A stretch of DNA of 64,000 nucleotides from Gordionus sp. m RMFG-2023 (taxonomy: Eukaryota > Nematomorpha > Gordioida > Chordodea > Parachordodidae). The notes under the pieces were generated by a model. The model had not been told where the DNA came from and did no database searches. It saw only the letters and a program-made list of their open reading frames with translations. The stretch spans positions 53,978,703 to 54,042,702 of the forward strand of contig NC_088777.1 in NCBI RefSeq assembly GCF_954871325.1. The letters run 5' to 3'. Shown piece by piece: positions 24,060 through 37,002 of the stretch (its first letter is position 1; each line of letters opens with the position of its first letter). Both the position numbers and the translations under genes were made by a program.

Positions 24060-24428
24060 CCCGAGTTATATGATAATACCGTGAAAAATTTAGCTCGAAA
24101 AGCATTATCGCGAGTGCATTACCGCAAATATCGATTACCGCAAATGTCGATTACCGAAAAAAAATTGGCAAAATTAATGCCGTGGATGCATCGTCGCGAA
24201 TATATTACAGCGAAAATATAATAGCGAATGTACAATCGCGAAAGTATTCCCACGAAAGCTTTATCGTGTGCACTAACACGAAAATAACATCATGAATGTA
24301 TTATCACGAATGTATTACCTCGATAAAATTATTGCGAACGCATTTCTGCAATTACATTTCAGCGAAAACATTACCACAAATGTATTATCGCGAATACATT
24401 TTCTCGAGTGCATTATCGCAATAACATC
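24060..24428. repeat. Degenerate short tandem array, ATTACCGCGAA-type units
   Basis: About twenty imperfect units of 14-18 bases sharing the theme (T)ATTA-C/T-CGCGAA-TGC, for example GCATTATCGCGAGTGC, ATTACCGCAAATGTCG, GTATTATCGCGAATAC and GCATTATCGCAATAAC. CpG-containing cores stand out in this AT-rich context. No open frame runs through it. Confidence 0.75.
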
Positions 24429-24919
24429 GGACTTTAGACAGTGAAGATTTAAAAATAATCTTAACGACGGGCTCGGGTCTGTGAAATTTTTTTATAAAAT
24501 TGGGCTTGGAAATTTTATTTATTTTTACATTTACTATAAACCATTTTAATTAAAATTTGAAGATCTTTTATAGATATTCTGTGAAACATAATATAGTATC
24601 TAGATGGACTTTCATATATAATGGAGTCAGGAAAATAGGCCTGAAGACTGGTTCTATTTTAAAAAAAAATTTATTTTTTCATATTATCGTATATTCTGGA
24701 CTTTAATATAATTATAACTAGAGATCTGCCGAAGTAGGTTTGGCTCTATCCGGTCCTTGGGCTGAGCCGGCCCTATTTTTTAAAAAAATTTGGGTTCGGG
24801 GTGGGTTGATCCTAATAAGTAATAAAAATTCAATTAAACTGGGTTTGAACATTAGTAGCAGTAGAAAGTTTAGAGAATTTATTTGAAGCAAAAAGAGTTC
24901 TTGCATAAAATAATTTTAA

Positions 24920-27570
24920 GGGGGGATGGGGGCTACTATGTAATGGGAATAGAAATCGTTGGTTTTTCTTCGGTTTATATTTTTATACTTTACTTTGGTA
25001 GTTTGCTCTACGAAGAATATATTTATGTTTTATTATTATTTTTATTTTCCTTTATTCTTCCTATGTATATTAAAATTAACATATCAAATATAAAATAAAA
25101 TAAAACATTATTTTATAAAAACGGAGGTGTGACTACAAGTTCCCAAAAAACATGAATAGTTATATTTTAAAATAGTTATTTGTAGGTTTTGTTTTAAAAA
25201 ATAATATTCTTTTGGTTCTGATGTAAGGGCTCTTAACTTATCGCCTAAATTTTTTAAGAATTATAAAGTTCCGCTTGGCATATGTCCAAGGGCATAATCT
25301 CCCCGTTATTTAAATATTTATTAAATTCCCCTTTAATTTGCTTGAGAATTTTAAAGACAAAAATACACGTTAGTTTAAGAATTTTCAAATATATGTACCC
25401 CATTATCCATTTCATAATCTCTGATGCACCCCAAATCCTCATTGAAAATTTCCTGATACTTTTGTACTAATCTCCGATCCTTCTTTTGCACTTTGGTCAT
25501 TTCCAATTTCCCTCCATCTTCTTCATTAAGTAGCAACTCCTCTTCACAGTGCAGTGTCTTAGAATTCATCACCCTTCGATTTTCTTGATGCTGGCATACA
25601 TCCCTTACCCCAGTCTTTCCCTTCTCCTCCCTTCATATAATATCACGATATTCTTTAACCAGTTCAAAGTTCTCCGAGTAATTTTTACCTATTTTTTCTC
25701 TAGAATTATTTTCCCCTATTTGGCTCTTAGAATTCTTTTCCCCTATCTCACTCTTAGAATTATTTCCCCTTATTTCACTCTATGAATACTTCCTCCTTAT
25801 TTCAGAAACCTAGTCTCCACTCCCGACATCCTGCGCATTCCTCACTAGTTATTGGCACAATACACACCAGCAAGAAAATACTCCCCAAACTCTATACATT
25901 GAACCAATTCTACTAATCCAGTCCCACCATAACACAGCTTCTATATTTCAAATCCAACATCAGTCATCTCATCTAATATAGCATCAATTTTCACTCTACC
26001 AATGGCTGCCAACTCTGTTCCATCGAATTGCTAATATCTAAACCCCTCACTCTCAATCATTCTACCCTGCCAAATGCTCTGATATCTATTGTATCTCTAA
26101 AGCTGCTCCCGTATCAAACAACATGGGAACCCTTCTCCCATTCAAATTTATCATCACTCTGGAACAAGGATCATGTACCACTCCCTCCAATAGCATATTT
26201 GCGCATCCCTTTTTTTTATTTTTTTCTTAGAGAACCCCTCTTTTTCACTCTTAACCGCTCTGTCTCGACCCGTATTGCAATTTTTTGGCCACCAAAAAAC
26301 AATTATACAAATATTTGGAAGAAAAATAATTATCTTTATTTCATTTTTTTTCTTCTCTTTTAATATCTATTATCACAGATAAATATAAATGACATGACAA
26401 CATAATCTCAATTGCGACAAAAAAATAAATAAACAAAATAATATGGATAAAAATAGTTATAGCGATAATAAGAAAACAACACATTCAAAAAATTTGATAA
26501 AATAATTATATCTTAATATACTATATATTTATAAAATCTCTCTTTCACCACAACTCTTCCTTTACAAAAATCCCTTGTCCTCCCACAGCGCCAACTCGAG
26601 TTCTGAGTCAGATACGGCATACTCCAACCAATCTACAACTTCTTCCGTCAGATAGGTGGCCGACAACTCTTTTCCCGATCAATTATCAATTTCACTCATC
26701 CCTCTTGACCGCGGGTGTGGGCTCATCCCATGTTCCTCTCTCTACTTATGGGTCCCCTTTGGTTACTCCACCCGACTCTTGTTCTTCCCGGTTATAATTC
26801 CTTTCAGTACCCGACACGGCATCTCGCTGCCATGTCGATATCCATGCCACCTCTTCGGATCTCGCCTGGGGACTCGTGTTCTCCAGTCATTCCGCGAAAG
26901 TCTGACGTTGATGCTTTAGGCCTTTCTGCTTTCTCGGCTATTTACTCGCTGACGCATGGTTTCCTGACATTCTCCCAACGCCCGACATCGATGCTCACGG
27001 TCCCTCACCATTTGCCCTCATTTGGGGACATCGGCTTATAACGTGCCCCTCTTTCCCGCAATGGTAGCACCGACGGTGTTCAACCTGGGGCTGGGGCAAT
27101 CTTCTAGTTTGCATTCCTGGCCGCCCCCAACGATCCGGTGTCTGCCTTGGTCTTATGATAAAATGTATCTCGAAATATTCGAATATCCAACTGCGACTCA
27201 TATCCAACCTAAATTTGAGTCTTAATAGTATATAACTTTTATATATTTACCTTATCTCCCCTTTCAATTCTGACTTATACAATACGATTTATATGCGAAA
27301 TAATCTATTCTTTTACAATTCTAATTTACAATTTTCTTTAATTTATATTATTCTAATTTACGATTCAGTCCCTCTCGCTCTGTTAACTTACTTCCCTACC
27401 CTTTTTTCACCTTTTTCTTTTTCTCTTTTTTTTTTACCGCATGATTTCTATCCTAATTAAATTTCAAATCCTTATAACATAACTCATGTGTAATGATCAA
27501 AAAATATTTTCTTAACCTTTTCATATCTTTATATTAGATATATTTAGAATATTTTTTCACAGCAATCCAT
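24920..27570 (-). mobile_element. LTR retrotransposon fossil, Ty3/Gypsy-like
   Basis: Minus-strand remnant related to the + strand remnant at 28184-31225. Visible parts: a CCHC zinc knuckle of the Gag nucleocapsid type (YHCGKEGH, about 27020-27090), a protease/RT-leader region at about 25250-26283, and a terminal segment at 24920-25065 shared with the other copy. A tandem motif of about 27 bases (CTCTTAGAATTCTTTTCCCC type) lies at 25690-25800. Order of parts differs from the second copy, so it is rearranged as well as broken, with many breaks and large losses. Old. Confidence 0.7.
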
Positions 27571-28183
27571 TTTTTTCTTCTTTTTTGAGGAATTAGTTAA
27601 TCGAGGAATTCGTTTACCCGTGTGTTGGATTTTTAAGTTAAGGAATTGGTTAAGCGTCGCATTAGGAAATTATCTTTAGGGGTTGTGAGTAACGTATTAA
27701 ATTGTTAAATATCGTGAAATACGGATGTATATGTGTATTGTGGGATTATTGAGTAATAATATATGTTTTAACATTACAGATAGTTACGATTTTAATTTTA
27801 AAGGTGATAGTAAATTTTTTATAAGCAAAAATGAAGACATTAAAATTTTGTAAAATACTGGGAAATCCATTATAATATTTTTAGAGCGCTAGTAATATTA
27901 GTAATATGGATATGTTGTTTAATTTGGAGCAGTCGAATGAGGATTGGCTGGGTAAAAATAAAAGAGCAAACTTTAATCATTGAGGAACATAATGGGGAGA
28001 AGATGATGGGTAAAGTAACATGATTAACCGGTCAGGAGTTAATTAAGGGGTGAACGTATAATGATGTAAGAAGATACGTATATTAGTCGGATAAGCAAAA
28101 TTTTGATAATAATCAAGCGTTGAAACTGTATAGAGAGCCAAGATAGAACTCTCGGGGGATAAGAGTATAAATAAGACAGAGTA

Positions 28184-31100
28184 TTGACTCAAGGGAGAGG
28201 AGTGATGAGGTCTTATAATTGCGATAAATCAGGTCATATGCTCCGAAATTGCCGTGAGACAAAATGTTTTGGTTGTGGAAAATTTGGACATGTAGTCAAT
28301 TATTGTCCAATGAAAACAGAGAAATTAAGATGTGAAGGAAGTGGTAGTTTTCGTCATAGTAAGGAAGAGTATAATATAAATAATTACTCCCACAGAGAGG
28401 GATGGGTCAGAATACTTCAGATGTGTGGACTATTTAGAGACAGAAAATGAAAGGAGATAATTAAAGTTAAGGAAATGGGGGAGCAAAGAATGGAATGCTT
28501 TAGATGCCGTAAAGGTGGATATGTGATGTGGCGATGGACGTGAAAATTTGTGACTAGATGATTGCGAAAAAATTGCAATACGATCGAAGGAAAGCGATTA
28601 AGAGTGAAAAAAGAGGGGCTTTCCAAGGGAAAAATAAATAAAAAGGGATTCTTAATGCTATGGGAGGGGGTGGTACATAATCTATGTCCCAGAGTGATGA
28701 TAAATTTAAATGGGAGAATGGCTCCTATGTTGTTTGATACGGCTTAAGGTAATAGGATACAATAGGTATCAGAGAATTTGGCCGGGTAGATTTATAGAGA
28801 GTGAGGGGTCAAGAATATGGGAATTCGATGAAACACAGTTGACGGCCATGGGTAGGGTGGAAATTAGCTACAGTGGGCGAGAGGATTGAGGTTTTTGATT
28901 TATGAATTAAAATCGAAATATAGATGTTGTTAGGACTGGATTACGAGAATTGGTATATGGTGGGAGCATTTTCGTGCTTGAGTGTATTTGTGCCAATAAT
29001 TAGTGAGGAGTTATGAATTTGAGAGTGAGAATGTAATTTCGGGACTGGAGATCAGGTTTCTGAAATAAGGGGAAGTATTCTAAGAGCGAAATAAGGGAAA
29101 ATAATTCTAAGAGTGAGATGGGGAAAAGAATTCTAGAGAAAAAATAGATAAAATTACTCGGGGAACTATGAACTGGTTAAAGAATATCGTGATATTATGA
29201 GAAGGGAGGAGAAGGGAAAGACTGGGTAAGAGATGTATGCCAGCATCAAGAAAATCGAAGGGTGATGAATTCTAAGACACTGCACTGTGAAGAGGAGTTG
29301 CTACTTAATGAAGAAGATGGAGGGAAATTGGAAATGACCAAAGTGCAAAAGGGAGATTCGGAGATTAGTACCAAAGTATCAGGAAATTTTCAACGAGGAT
29401 TTGGGGTGCCTCGGAGATTATGAAGTGGATAATGGGGTACATATATTTGGAAATTTTAAAACTAACGTATATTTTTGTCTTTAAAATAAATTAAAGGGGT
29501 ATTTAATACATATTTAAATAACGGGGAGATTATGAACGGCTTCAATCCAACTGGGTGAGTATAGGTAAAATTATGAGGGGTAGAAGAGGCAAATAAACGA
29601 GAAAGAATGAGTTAGGGAAACAGCTGGTGCTCAGCAAATTTGAGTTTAATTAATTTACATAAATGTAGTGATAAATTTAACTTTTGTTAATTTCGTACAT
29701 GTATCTAATTTTAAATGTCGAAATAAAATTTGATAAAAGGGAATTTGGCAAACGAAATGAACGGAGAGAAAAGGGTAATAAATCATAGAAGTAGGAAAAG
29801 ATAGTGAGAAAGTTAAAATAAAATTAGAATCTAGAGAAGTAAGGATTAGATGCTAAAAGTTTATTACTTATTGTAAAAAAAAGTATAAAAGGCACATGGA
29901 AATTTTTTTTAGAATATTAAATTGGTATAAAAAAAAAAGAAGAATAAGGGGTGGATGTGAAAAACATTTTAATATATTCTAATATAAAGATACGAAAAGG
30001 TAAAGAAAATATTATTTTTGATAATTACTCATGAGTTAAGTTATAAGTTTTGAAATTTAATTAGGATATAAATTACGTGGTAATAAAAAGAAAAGAGAAA
30101 AAAAGAGTAGGAGTAGTAAGTTATACGAGAGATAGGGACTGAATTGTAAATTAGAATATTATTTCGAATATAAATCTTATAAGTCAGAATTGAAAGGGGA
30201 ATTAATGTAAATATATAAAAGTTACATACTATTAAGCCGTAGAGTGCAGCTAGATATTCGAAGATTTAGAGATATATTATATCATAAGACCAGGGCAGAC
30301 ACTTAAGGGGCCGCCAGCAAACAGGTTGATCCCAGGGGCACATTATAAGCCGATGCCTCAAAAGAGGGTAAATGATGATCGACCGTGAGCATCTGTCGGG
30401 TGATCGGGGAATGACAGGAAACCATGCGTCAGCGAGTGAAATAGCCAAGAAGGCGGAAAGGCTGAAAGCATCAAAGTCAGGCTTTCGTGGAATGACTGGA
30501 GAACACGAGTACCCAGGCGAGATATCCGAAGAAGTGGCATGGATGTCGACATGGCAGCGCGAAGCCGTGTCGGATACTGAAGGTAATTAGGGAATGAGAG
30601 TCGCGTGGAGTAGCCAAAGAGCACCCAAAAGTGGAGAGAGGAACGTGGGAAAACCCCACACCCACAGGATTGGGTCAAGAGTTGTGAGTGAAATTGATAA
30701 TTGGCCGGAAAATGAGTTGTCGATCACTAATCTGACGGAAGAAATTATAGATTGGTTAGAGTATACCATATCTGACTCGGAACTCGAATTTATGCTGCGA
30801 GAGGACAAGAGATCTTTGTAAAGAATTATATAATCAATTTTTTTTTAATATGTGGTTTTCTTATTATCGCTATAACTATTTTTATCAATATTATTTTATT
30901 TTTTTTGTCGCAATTGAGACTATGTCGTCATGTTATTATTATTAATCAATCTATATTTATTTGTCATAATAGATATAAAAAGAGAAGAAAAAAACGAAAA
31001 ATATTTTTTTTATTTTTCTTGTGAGTAGTCGTAAGATTGTTTTTGGTCCATATTTGCGCCAATTAGTAAAAATAAAAATAAAAATAAAGGAAAATAAAAT

Positions 31101-31225
31101 ATAAATATATTTTTCGTGGAACAAACTACCAGAGTGAATAAATGAATATAAACCGAAGAAAAACCACCGATTTAACTTCAAAATAAATTATCCCCATTTT
31201 AACATTTAGTAGTCTACCCCTTTTA
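28184..31225 (+). mobile_element. LTR retrotransposon fossil, Ty3/Gypsy-like, opposite orientation
   Basis: Plus-strand relative of 24920-27570. It has Gag-type CCHC knuckles at 28214-28310 (CFGCGKFGHVVNYC), a retropepsin-like patch near 28690-28745 (INLNGRMAPMLFDTA), the RT-leader region to about 29540, then a 29950-31225 segment matching the other copy's 26283-27570 and 24920-25065. The tandem 27-base motif recurs at 29066-29150. Long terminal repeats cannot be delimited with confidence. Non-functional, many breaks, old. Around 27570-28180 no part is identified. Confidence 0.7.
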
Positions 31226-31413
31226 CACTTGATTCACAATATTATTTTCTAAATTTCATATTGTATAAATTTGAATATTAGTAAGAATCTTTTCTCTTCC
31301 TTAACATTACTAAGCTATAATTCCAATTATAACAAATGATAAATTATGTAATATTCTTATATTGCCAAGATAACACTCATGATTATTGATTGGAGCCTAT
31401 AAATAATCTGAAC

Positions 31414-31633
31414 TAATGTTGTTGTACGGCTCATTATCCGATTTTTAAAAACAGCTAACTCAATATTTTAGGCAGAAATATATTGTATAAGCGTCGAGGT
31501 TTAGCTAATAGACATCTAAACCTTTGTTCCTTCTATAGATAAAATCTTCAGTCTTGCGTAATATTATTAGGGATGAAATATTGAGTTAGCCGTTTTTAAA
31601 ATTCGGCTCAGAATGAGCCATTTAACAACACTA
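31414..31633. mobile_element. MITE, GTGTTGTTAAACGG family
   Basis: About 220 bp; ends GTTGTTGTACGGCTC and GAGCCATTTAACAACACTA; core AACTCAATATTTTAGGC and its inverse TGAAATATTGAGTTAGC. Flanks ATCTGAAC (31406-31413) and AACTGAAC (31634-31641) agree at seven of eight bases, an 8-bp target duplication as for hAT-mobilised MITEs. Confidence 0.85.
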
Positions 31634-31649
31634 AACTGAACCTTATCAT

Positions 31650-32700
31650 CCCAGACACATTTTGGTATGATGATATACAGACTAAAAATATAAAATACAG
31701 ACTATAAATAGGCGCCATCGGGTTTTTAGATATTATACCGAATTTAATTTTTAAAAAAGCAAAACAATCAGATTTACAATTTTAAAAAAAATTAGACCTA
31801 CACGGATTTGAATCCACATTTTTAGGAAAGGTAATATTGACTATTACAAGCAAGTTTGTTATAATTTAATCGATTATTTGCAACATGTAGTTGTCGCAAT
31901 GCATAAAAGGAACTTTTTTATTGATACTCCCTATTTCGGCCAGACATAACGTTTGCACCATCATATGCCTGGTTTATCATATTCGTTGAATTAATATTTA
32001 ACTCATTAAGTTGCTTTAAAACGCAATTATTTATGCTTTCAGCAGAAAGACACTGTAAATTAATAATCCTGATTAAATATTCTTAGACTTCTCCAGAAAA
32101 AAATATAAATAATTATTCTCAGGTTTTCACAACCTGATGCATCTTTTGTCACATCAGCCTTGAGCAAAAATTAAGGCATCTTCACTTTTATTTTATTTAT
32201 CTTAAATGTAATCAAGCATATTTGTTGAACTACTCCCACGAAAAGGTTGCTGCTATATGTTAAAAAATATCATGAAATCTTGATTTAAGATCGTAAAGAT
32301 TACTGGCTTACCAAAATTGTTGTTATCTCATTGGCTACGGCCCTAAATGAGTGTAAATTAACTTTGACTTGATCTAATAAACGAAACAAAATTTAATGAA
32401 AATAATATTCTTATTTATAAAAATATATTAATTTTTATAAAAAAAATCCTCTATTTACCAACTGATTCTCAAAATTATTATCTATAAATTAAAAACTTTA
32501 AAATTCTAAAAATATTAACACGCGAAAAATTTTAATATTGCAAGGGGATTTTTTCGGGAAATTTCCAAATGCGGGAATTTTGCGAGAGGGAGATGATTGC
32601 GTATTGACTAAAAAATTTTGAGTGTCTTCCGCTGATGAGGTGAAACGAAACCATCCTGCCTGTGAGCCATCATTCTACGTCTAATCATTGGTGTACCTGT
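31650..32700. other. Intergenic, no gene seen
   Basis: AT-rich. Nothing coding or repetitive could be identified. Confidence 0.5.
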
Positions 32701-32709
32701 GCTTCTTCT

Positions 32710-33420
32710 AAAAGCCCCAAAAAGTGCCAAAAGAGCAAAGTGAATATTAAATACTCAAATTATATAATAAATAAACAATTTTAATAATAAATTATAAAAT
32801 TTAGTAGTAAATGAGCAAATATACTAATAAATTTGCAAAATAATAGTTTGGTCTAAAAGTATCCAATGGACAATTTTATAGCAAACACTCAGATCATATA
32901 GTAAATTAGAAAATGTAATAGCAAATTGGTAAATTTAATAGAAAATGAGAAAAATACAATTAACAAAATGAATTTTCGCCTAAAAGTGCCAAAAATCAAA
33001 TTTAATAGAAAATATTAAAATTATATAATGAACAGAAGTAATTAGAATTGATAGTAAATGACCAATGATACTAGCAAATTAGCAAAAGGTCATTTCGCCT
33101 AAAAGTGACAAAAGAACACATTTAATTAGCAACAAATTATGTAAAAATTAAATAGCAAATACTAAAATTATATAATAAATAACAATTTTACTAGTGAACT
33201 AAAAGTATACTATCAAAATCATTTCTAAAAAATTTAAGAAAACACCCTCTTTATATAAATTAATAGAAAATACTCAAATTATATAATAAATGAGCCAAGA
33301 TAATAGCATACTAGCAAATTAGCAAAACTGTTTCGCCTAAAAGTGCCAAAAATCAAAATTTAATAGCAAACTAAATTATCTAATAAATGAGCAATGTACA
33401 AATGCATATTTTATTTATAT
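32710..33420. repeat. Degenerate tandem repeat with TTTCGCCTAAAAGTGCC core
   Basis: Several imperfect units containing TTTCGCCTAAAAGTGCCAAA followed by AATTTAATAGCAAATACTCA and AATTATATAATAAATGAGCA. The core appears near 32712, 32976, 33086 and 33336, with looser copies between. Units vary (about 110-250 bases), probably by internal loss. Not coding. Confidence 0.65.
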
Positions 33421-34101
33421 TTTTAAAAATATTGGACTTTATAAATTTTTATTTGACTTTCACCAATTTTTTGAAATTGGTGACCAAAAGATGCAAGGTT
33501 TTGTTCAAAAATAAACTTCCCAAGACTAAATAAATGTCTACAGAAGCGTATGATGTAAATGAAACACAATATTTTGCATAAATAGAAAAATTACGAATAT
33601 TATCAAAGATATTTCTGATTTTATTTAAGATTTTTTTTAATAATTACATGCTTCGCGCCGCAAAGGGTCATAGGCCAGGCTTATATCTAATACAACTTAC
33701 ATGGCCAATAACGGGCCAGGGCCAATTTGCAGGTCTGACAGATTATATTTGGTATTGATTATTTTTTATGATTATAGAATGAAATCATAGTTGTTAATAA
33801 AATAGGCAAATAGGGGAGATCTTTAGTACTTAATATTTACAATTAATATAATAAGAAATTTTTTATTTTATTGCCAAAAAAATATCATTTTAACTAATAT
33901 ATTAGTAAATCATGAAGCGCATTTCAAAAGTACATTGACAATTTCTTCCTATAATTGACGTCTGGTATTAGATTTCGTACTCCGTTCCTTCTTTCATTCT
34001 CTGCCTTCATATCTTCAAGTTACACCAACCGCCTTTTTAGTTGTCCAACGTCTACTTAACCCAACAATCATCGCTCACACGTCATTTAATACTAGGATCA
34101 T
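33421..34101. other. Intergenic, no gene seen
   Basis: Contains a GC-rich patch at 33650-33740 (GGCCAGGC, CGGGCCAGGGCC, GCAGGTCTG) related to other GC-rich repeat ends in the window. Otherwise AT-rich and featureless. Confidence 0.45.
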
Positions 34102-34383
34102 ATGTTCTCGTTTTCATCGTGTCTCTCAACACTTCAAGCTAAAAACATTTTATTAGAACGTTTCTTTGAATTCATTCTTTCTAACCAACAGCTGAGAATG
34201 TTGCCAATTTTTAAATTCGTAAACATTAATAGTAGCTACGGATGGTTGGAAATAACTCCTAAACTATCGGCAGCCTTCTTTCAGCTGAAAATTAAGAATA
34301 TCTATCAGGCTCCATTACCGACACAAGTTGGAACATTGTTTCTTCCTATAAATGCTTACTGTGTAACGTTCATGTCAAGATAA
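34102..34383 (+). CDS. Unrecognised 93-codon open frame
   Basis: Open from ATG to TAA with a non-repetitive composition, richer in GC than its flanks (about 33950-34560). Residues include SSYGWLEITPKLSAAFFQLK. No domain recognised, no membrane segment or signal peptide. Could be an exon, part of a transcript's UTR or a transposon remnant. It lies about 700 bases beyond the stop of the minus-strand receptor and could overlap its 3' UTR on the other strand. Confidence 0.15.
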   Translation: MFSFSSCLSTLQAKNILLERFFEFILSNQQLRMLPIFKFVNINSSYGWLEITPKLSAAFFQLKIKNIYQAPLPTQVGTLFLPINAYCVTFMSR

Positions 34384-35069
34384 ACAGACGCGACCCTTTA
34401 CATTGCAAATTTCCAAATGGACTCCACCCAAGACATTCCACTGTCGTCAACATCCTTCTAATCCTTCAGGTGTGTAGACACACTAGAAAATTAACACTAT
34501 GAATGAAAATTATCCTCCGCCGAAAACAAAAAGGTATATTCATTCAAACACAATACACACTTCGTTTCTGTCTCATTTTCACTTTGAGCAACTTCGGTCT
34601 CGAAACTCTATTTTTCCTTAAATAGAAATAATAATATCTCACTTTTGATCCCCTAAAACTTTTTTTCATTTATGGCAAAACTTTGGCTTGGAAATACACT
34701 TAATTCTTTATAAATTCAAGGAAGATAACCATGCATCGAAATTTTAAAAAAAGTTCGTCAATATAAATTGATGCAAAAAATCATTTTACTTCAGCAACTC
34801 AAAAACTATATTATTTATAAATAAAAATCTAATGAAAACTTCAACTGTAATATTTTATCATACATTTCATTTATTGTTAAATATGATTTTAAAGAGATGG
34901 AATGAAAAAAAAATTATATTATATTATGTACCCTATTTGGAATATGAATTTGAATATTTACTAACTAATTAGGAGGAATAATTATAATATAAATTAAAGA
35001 AAATAATAATCATACTTAAAAAGAATTGAGATATAAAAATAATCTCTAAAAATGCGAATAAAATTATGA

Positions 35070-37002
35070 TTACAAAGCTGGCTGCTCTGGGTGATGTTCT
35101 GCAGGTGTGATAGAATTTGTAAATTTCTTCTTTATTTTTTGGATGAGTCTTTTGATTTCATTAAAAACCCCATGGCCACGGCGTTGAGCGTATATGGCAT
35201 AAATGTAAAAACTGGTAGAATAATACAATGTTTCTGAAAGAGATATATAATATTCCACTTTTTCCATGTACCTAATTGAGAAATTAAAAAATATCGTTAT
35301 ATAATAGCAAAGGACAGGGAGATAGCACACAAATTGGAAACTTAGTAACAACATTAGCAACGTTTGATTCCGTTTACCTTCTCTGAGTAGAATTTGTCGG
35401 GAGCCTATTGAACGGTTCCTTTTATACACGAATCTCGTTATTGCCATTTTATAGGCAATGTTGATCATGACCTTGGTATTTTTTTTTATATATATAAAGG
35501 AATTAAAGTAAAAAAAATTAATAATATAATTTAACGAAATGAGGAAGAAATTACAAAAGGATTATGATTAGAGACCTGCAGTGGGTAAGTATACAACCAA
35601 CCCCTACCCCCCCCCCCCCATCTCCCCACACACACACTTATTTTAGACCTTTAATTAAAAAAAAATTTTACAAGATATTTTTTGGATTATATTCAAGATG
35701 ATTATAATAATCAAATATCCGTAATAAAATGGTGTTAAATTAGATTTTTGCCATGGATTGATTAGTAAAAAATTCTTTTTTTTTTAAAACCGAAAAATTT
35801 GGTTTGTCTTCTTTTCATCCCTAATAAAAACATATTTTTTTAAAATAATTCCCAAGAGTTAGTATTGTGAAAAATTTTAGTCACGCAAATATTATTTACG
35901 TTTTATTTGCACTCATTATAAATTATGTATACTTTGGTAGTTGTAGGGGAGATCGGGGTATTCCTACAGGTGTTTTGCTTAAGGGTGAGAATACTACATA
36001 AAATGATACACATAAAATGGAATTCATTGATATCCATTACATTAATCTTTGAAATTTATACGTTAGAGCCTTTTACCTCCATGACATATCTTTAAAAAAA
36101 ATTTCAATTTTATCCTCATACAAGGGTAATATATGCAAATACATGCGACAATTTCCCGAATTTTTCTGTTTATCTAACATGATATTACCCATCCCCTTAA
36201 CAAAATTTTATCGGTCCTGTTCTATTCTTTTTGAAGGAGACAATTTAAGAATAAATGGTAATCATAAATAATTTTAAAAAAAAATAATAAAAAAATAGGA
36301 GTCTTAGAAAAGACATACCATCATGATGAGCAAGATTGTTCTAAAAATCATTTCCAAATGAATGTATATTGTGTGCACTGTTTCTATATTTAAAGGTTTT
36401 ATGATGATAAACGATCCATTTGCTTGTAAGGGCTTATAAATAAGGTCTTCAAAGTGATTTACTGAATAGATGAAAACTCGAGCGAGTTGAAAGTATATGT
36501 GATAAAGTGGAAATATTACAACGATGCTTATAATTATCAGGAGCAGCACAAGATATTTCATTCTTCTCATCAAGAAATATACTCTGTACCTTTGAAAGCA
36601 ACCTATTATCATGTATCTCTCCAGACTCAACGACATTATCAGTAAAATGTGAAATACTTTCAAAGTCGTGGATATTATTTTTTTAGCGCAAAACAGGTAC
36701 ATGAGCAAGATCAGAACCATCAATTTATCATATAATGAAATTAATATTTGACCCAATATCCAAAAGAAGAAATAAACAAAATTAACACAAAAATTGCTGA
36801 TGTTTATCAGTTGTAGCAGAGTCAAAAAATATTGGGAATTTTTTCTCTTGAACTTATTCAAAAAAGCTATGAATATATTTCCTAACATCCCATGAAAAGC
36901 GAAAATAATCTCCGCTCCTATCAATTTGAACTGAATCGTTGTTCGATTATAATTGCTTTCAGTTTCTGTCCAATTAAGGTCTGATACATTGTAGAGATTC
37001 AT
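35070..37002 (-). CDS. Class A (rhodopsin-like) GPCR, two exons
   Basis: Divergent seven-transmembrane receptor, likely for a peptide (inference). Exon 1 is 37002-36319, exon 2 is 35471-35070. The donor is GTATGT (after ...ILLIMM) and the acceptor AAG before GTC ATG ATC; phase 0; about 361 residues. The N-terminus has three sequons (N5-V-S, N10-W-T, N19-R-T). TM1 has LGNIFIAFLN, TM2 LQLINISNFCVNF, TM3 ends SLSLERY (ERY at 128-130, the DRY box), TM4 VLLLIIISIVVIFP. TM5 spans the splice, TM6 is LLSFQFVCYLPVL, TM7 SETLYYSTSFYIYAIY in place of NPxxY. A basic tail follows (IKRLIQKIKKK). The intron is 847 nt with a weak pyrimidine tract. Not part of the duplication; opposite strand to the class B genes. 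Confidence 0.85.

Noticed and set aside
24060-24428. CRISPR-like array of short repeats
   Set aside because: Units are contiguous and degenerate without regular spacers, and the DNA is eukaryotic.
26656-27225. Plus-strand open frames over the LTR fossil
   Set aside because: Antisense shadows of the minus-strand zinc-knuckle region.
30266-30808. Minus-strand open frames over the second LTR fossil
   Set aside because: Antisense shadows; the related sequence is oriented on the plus strand.
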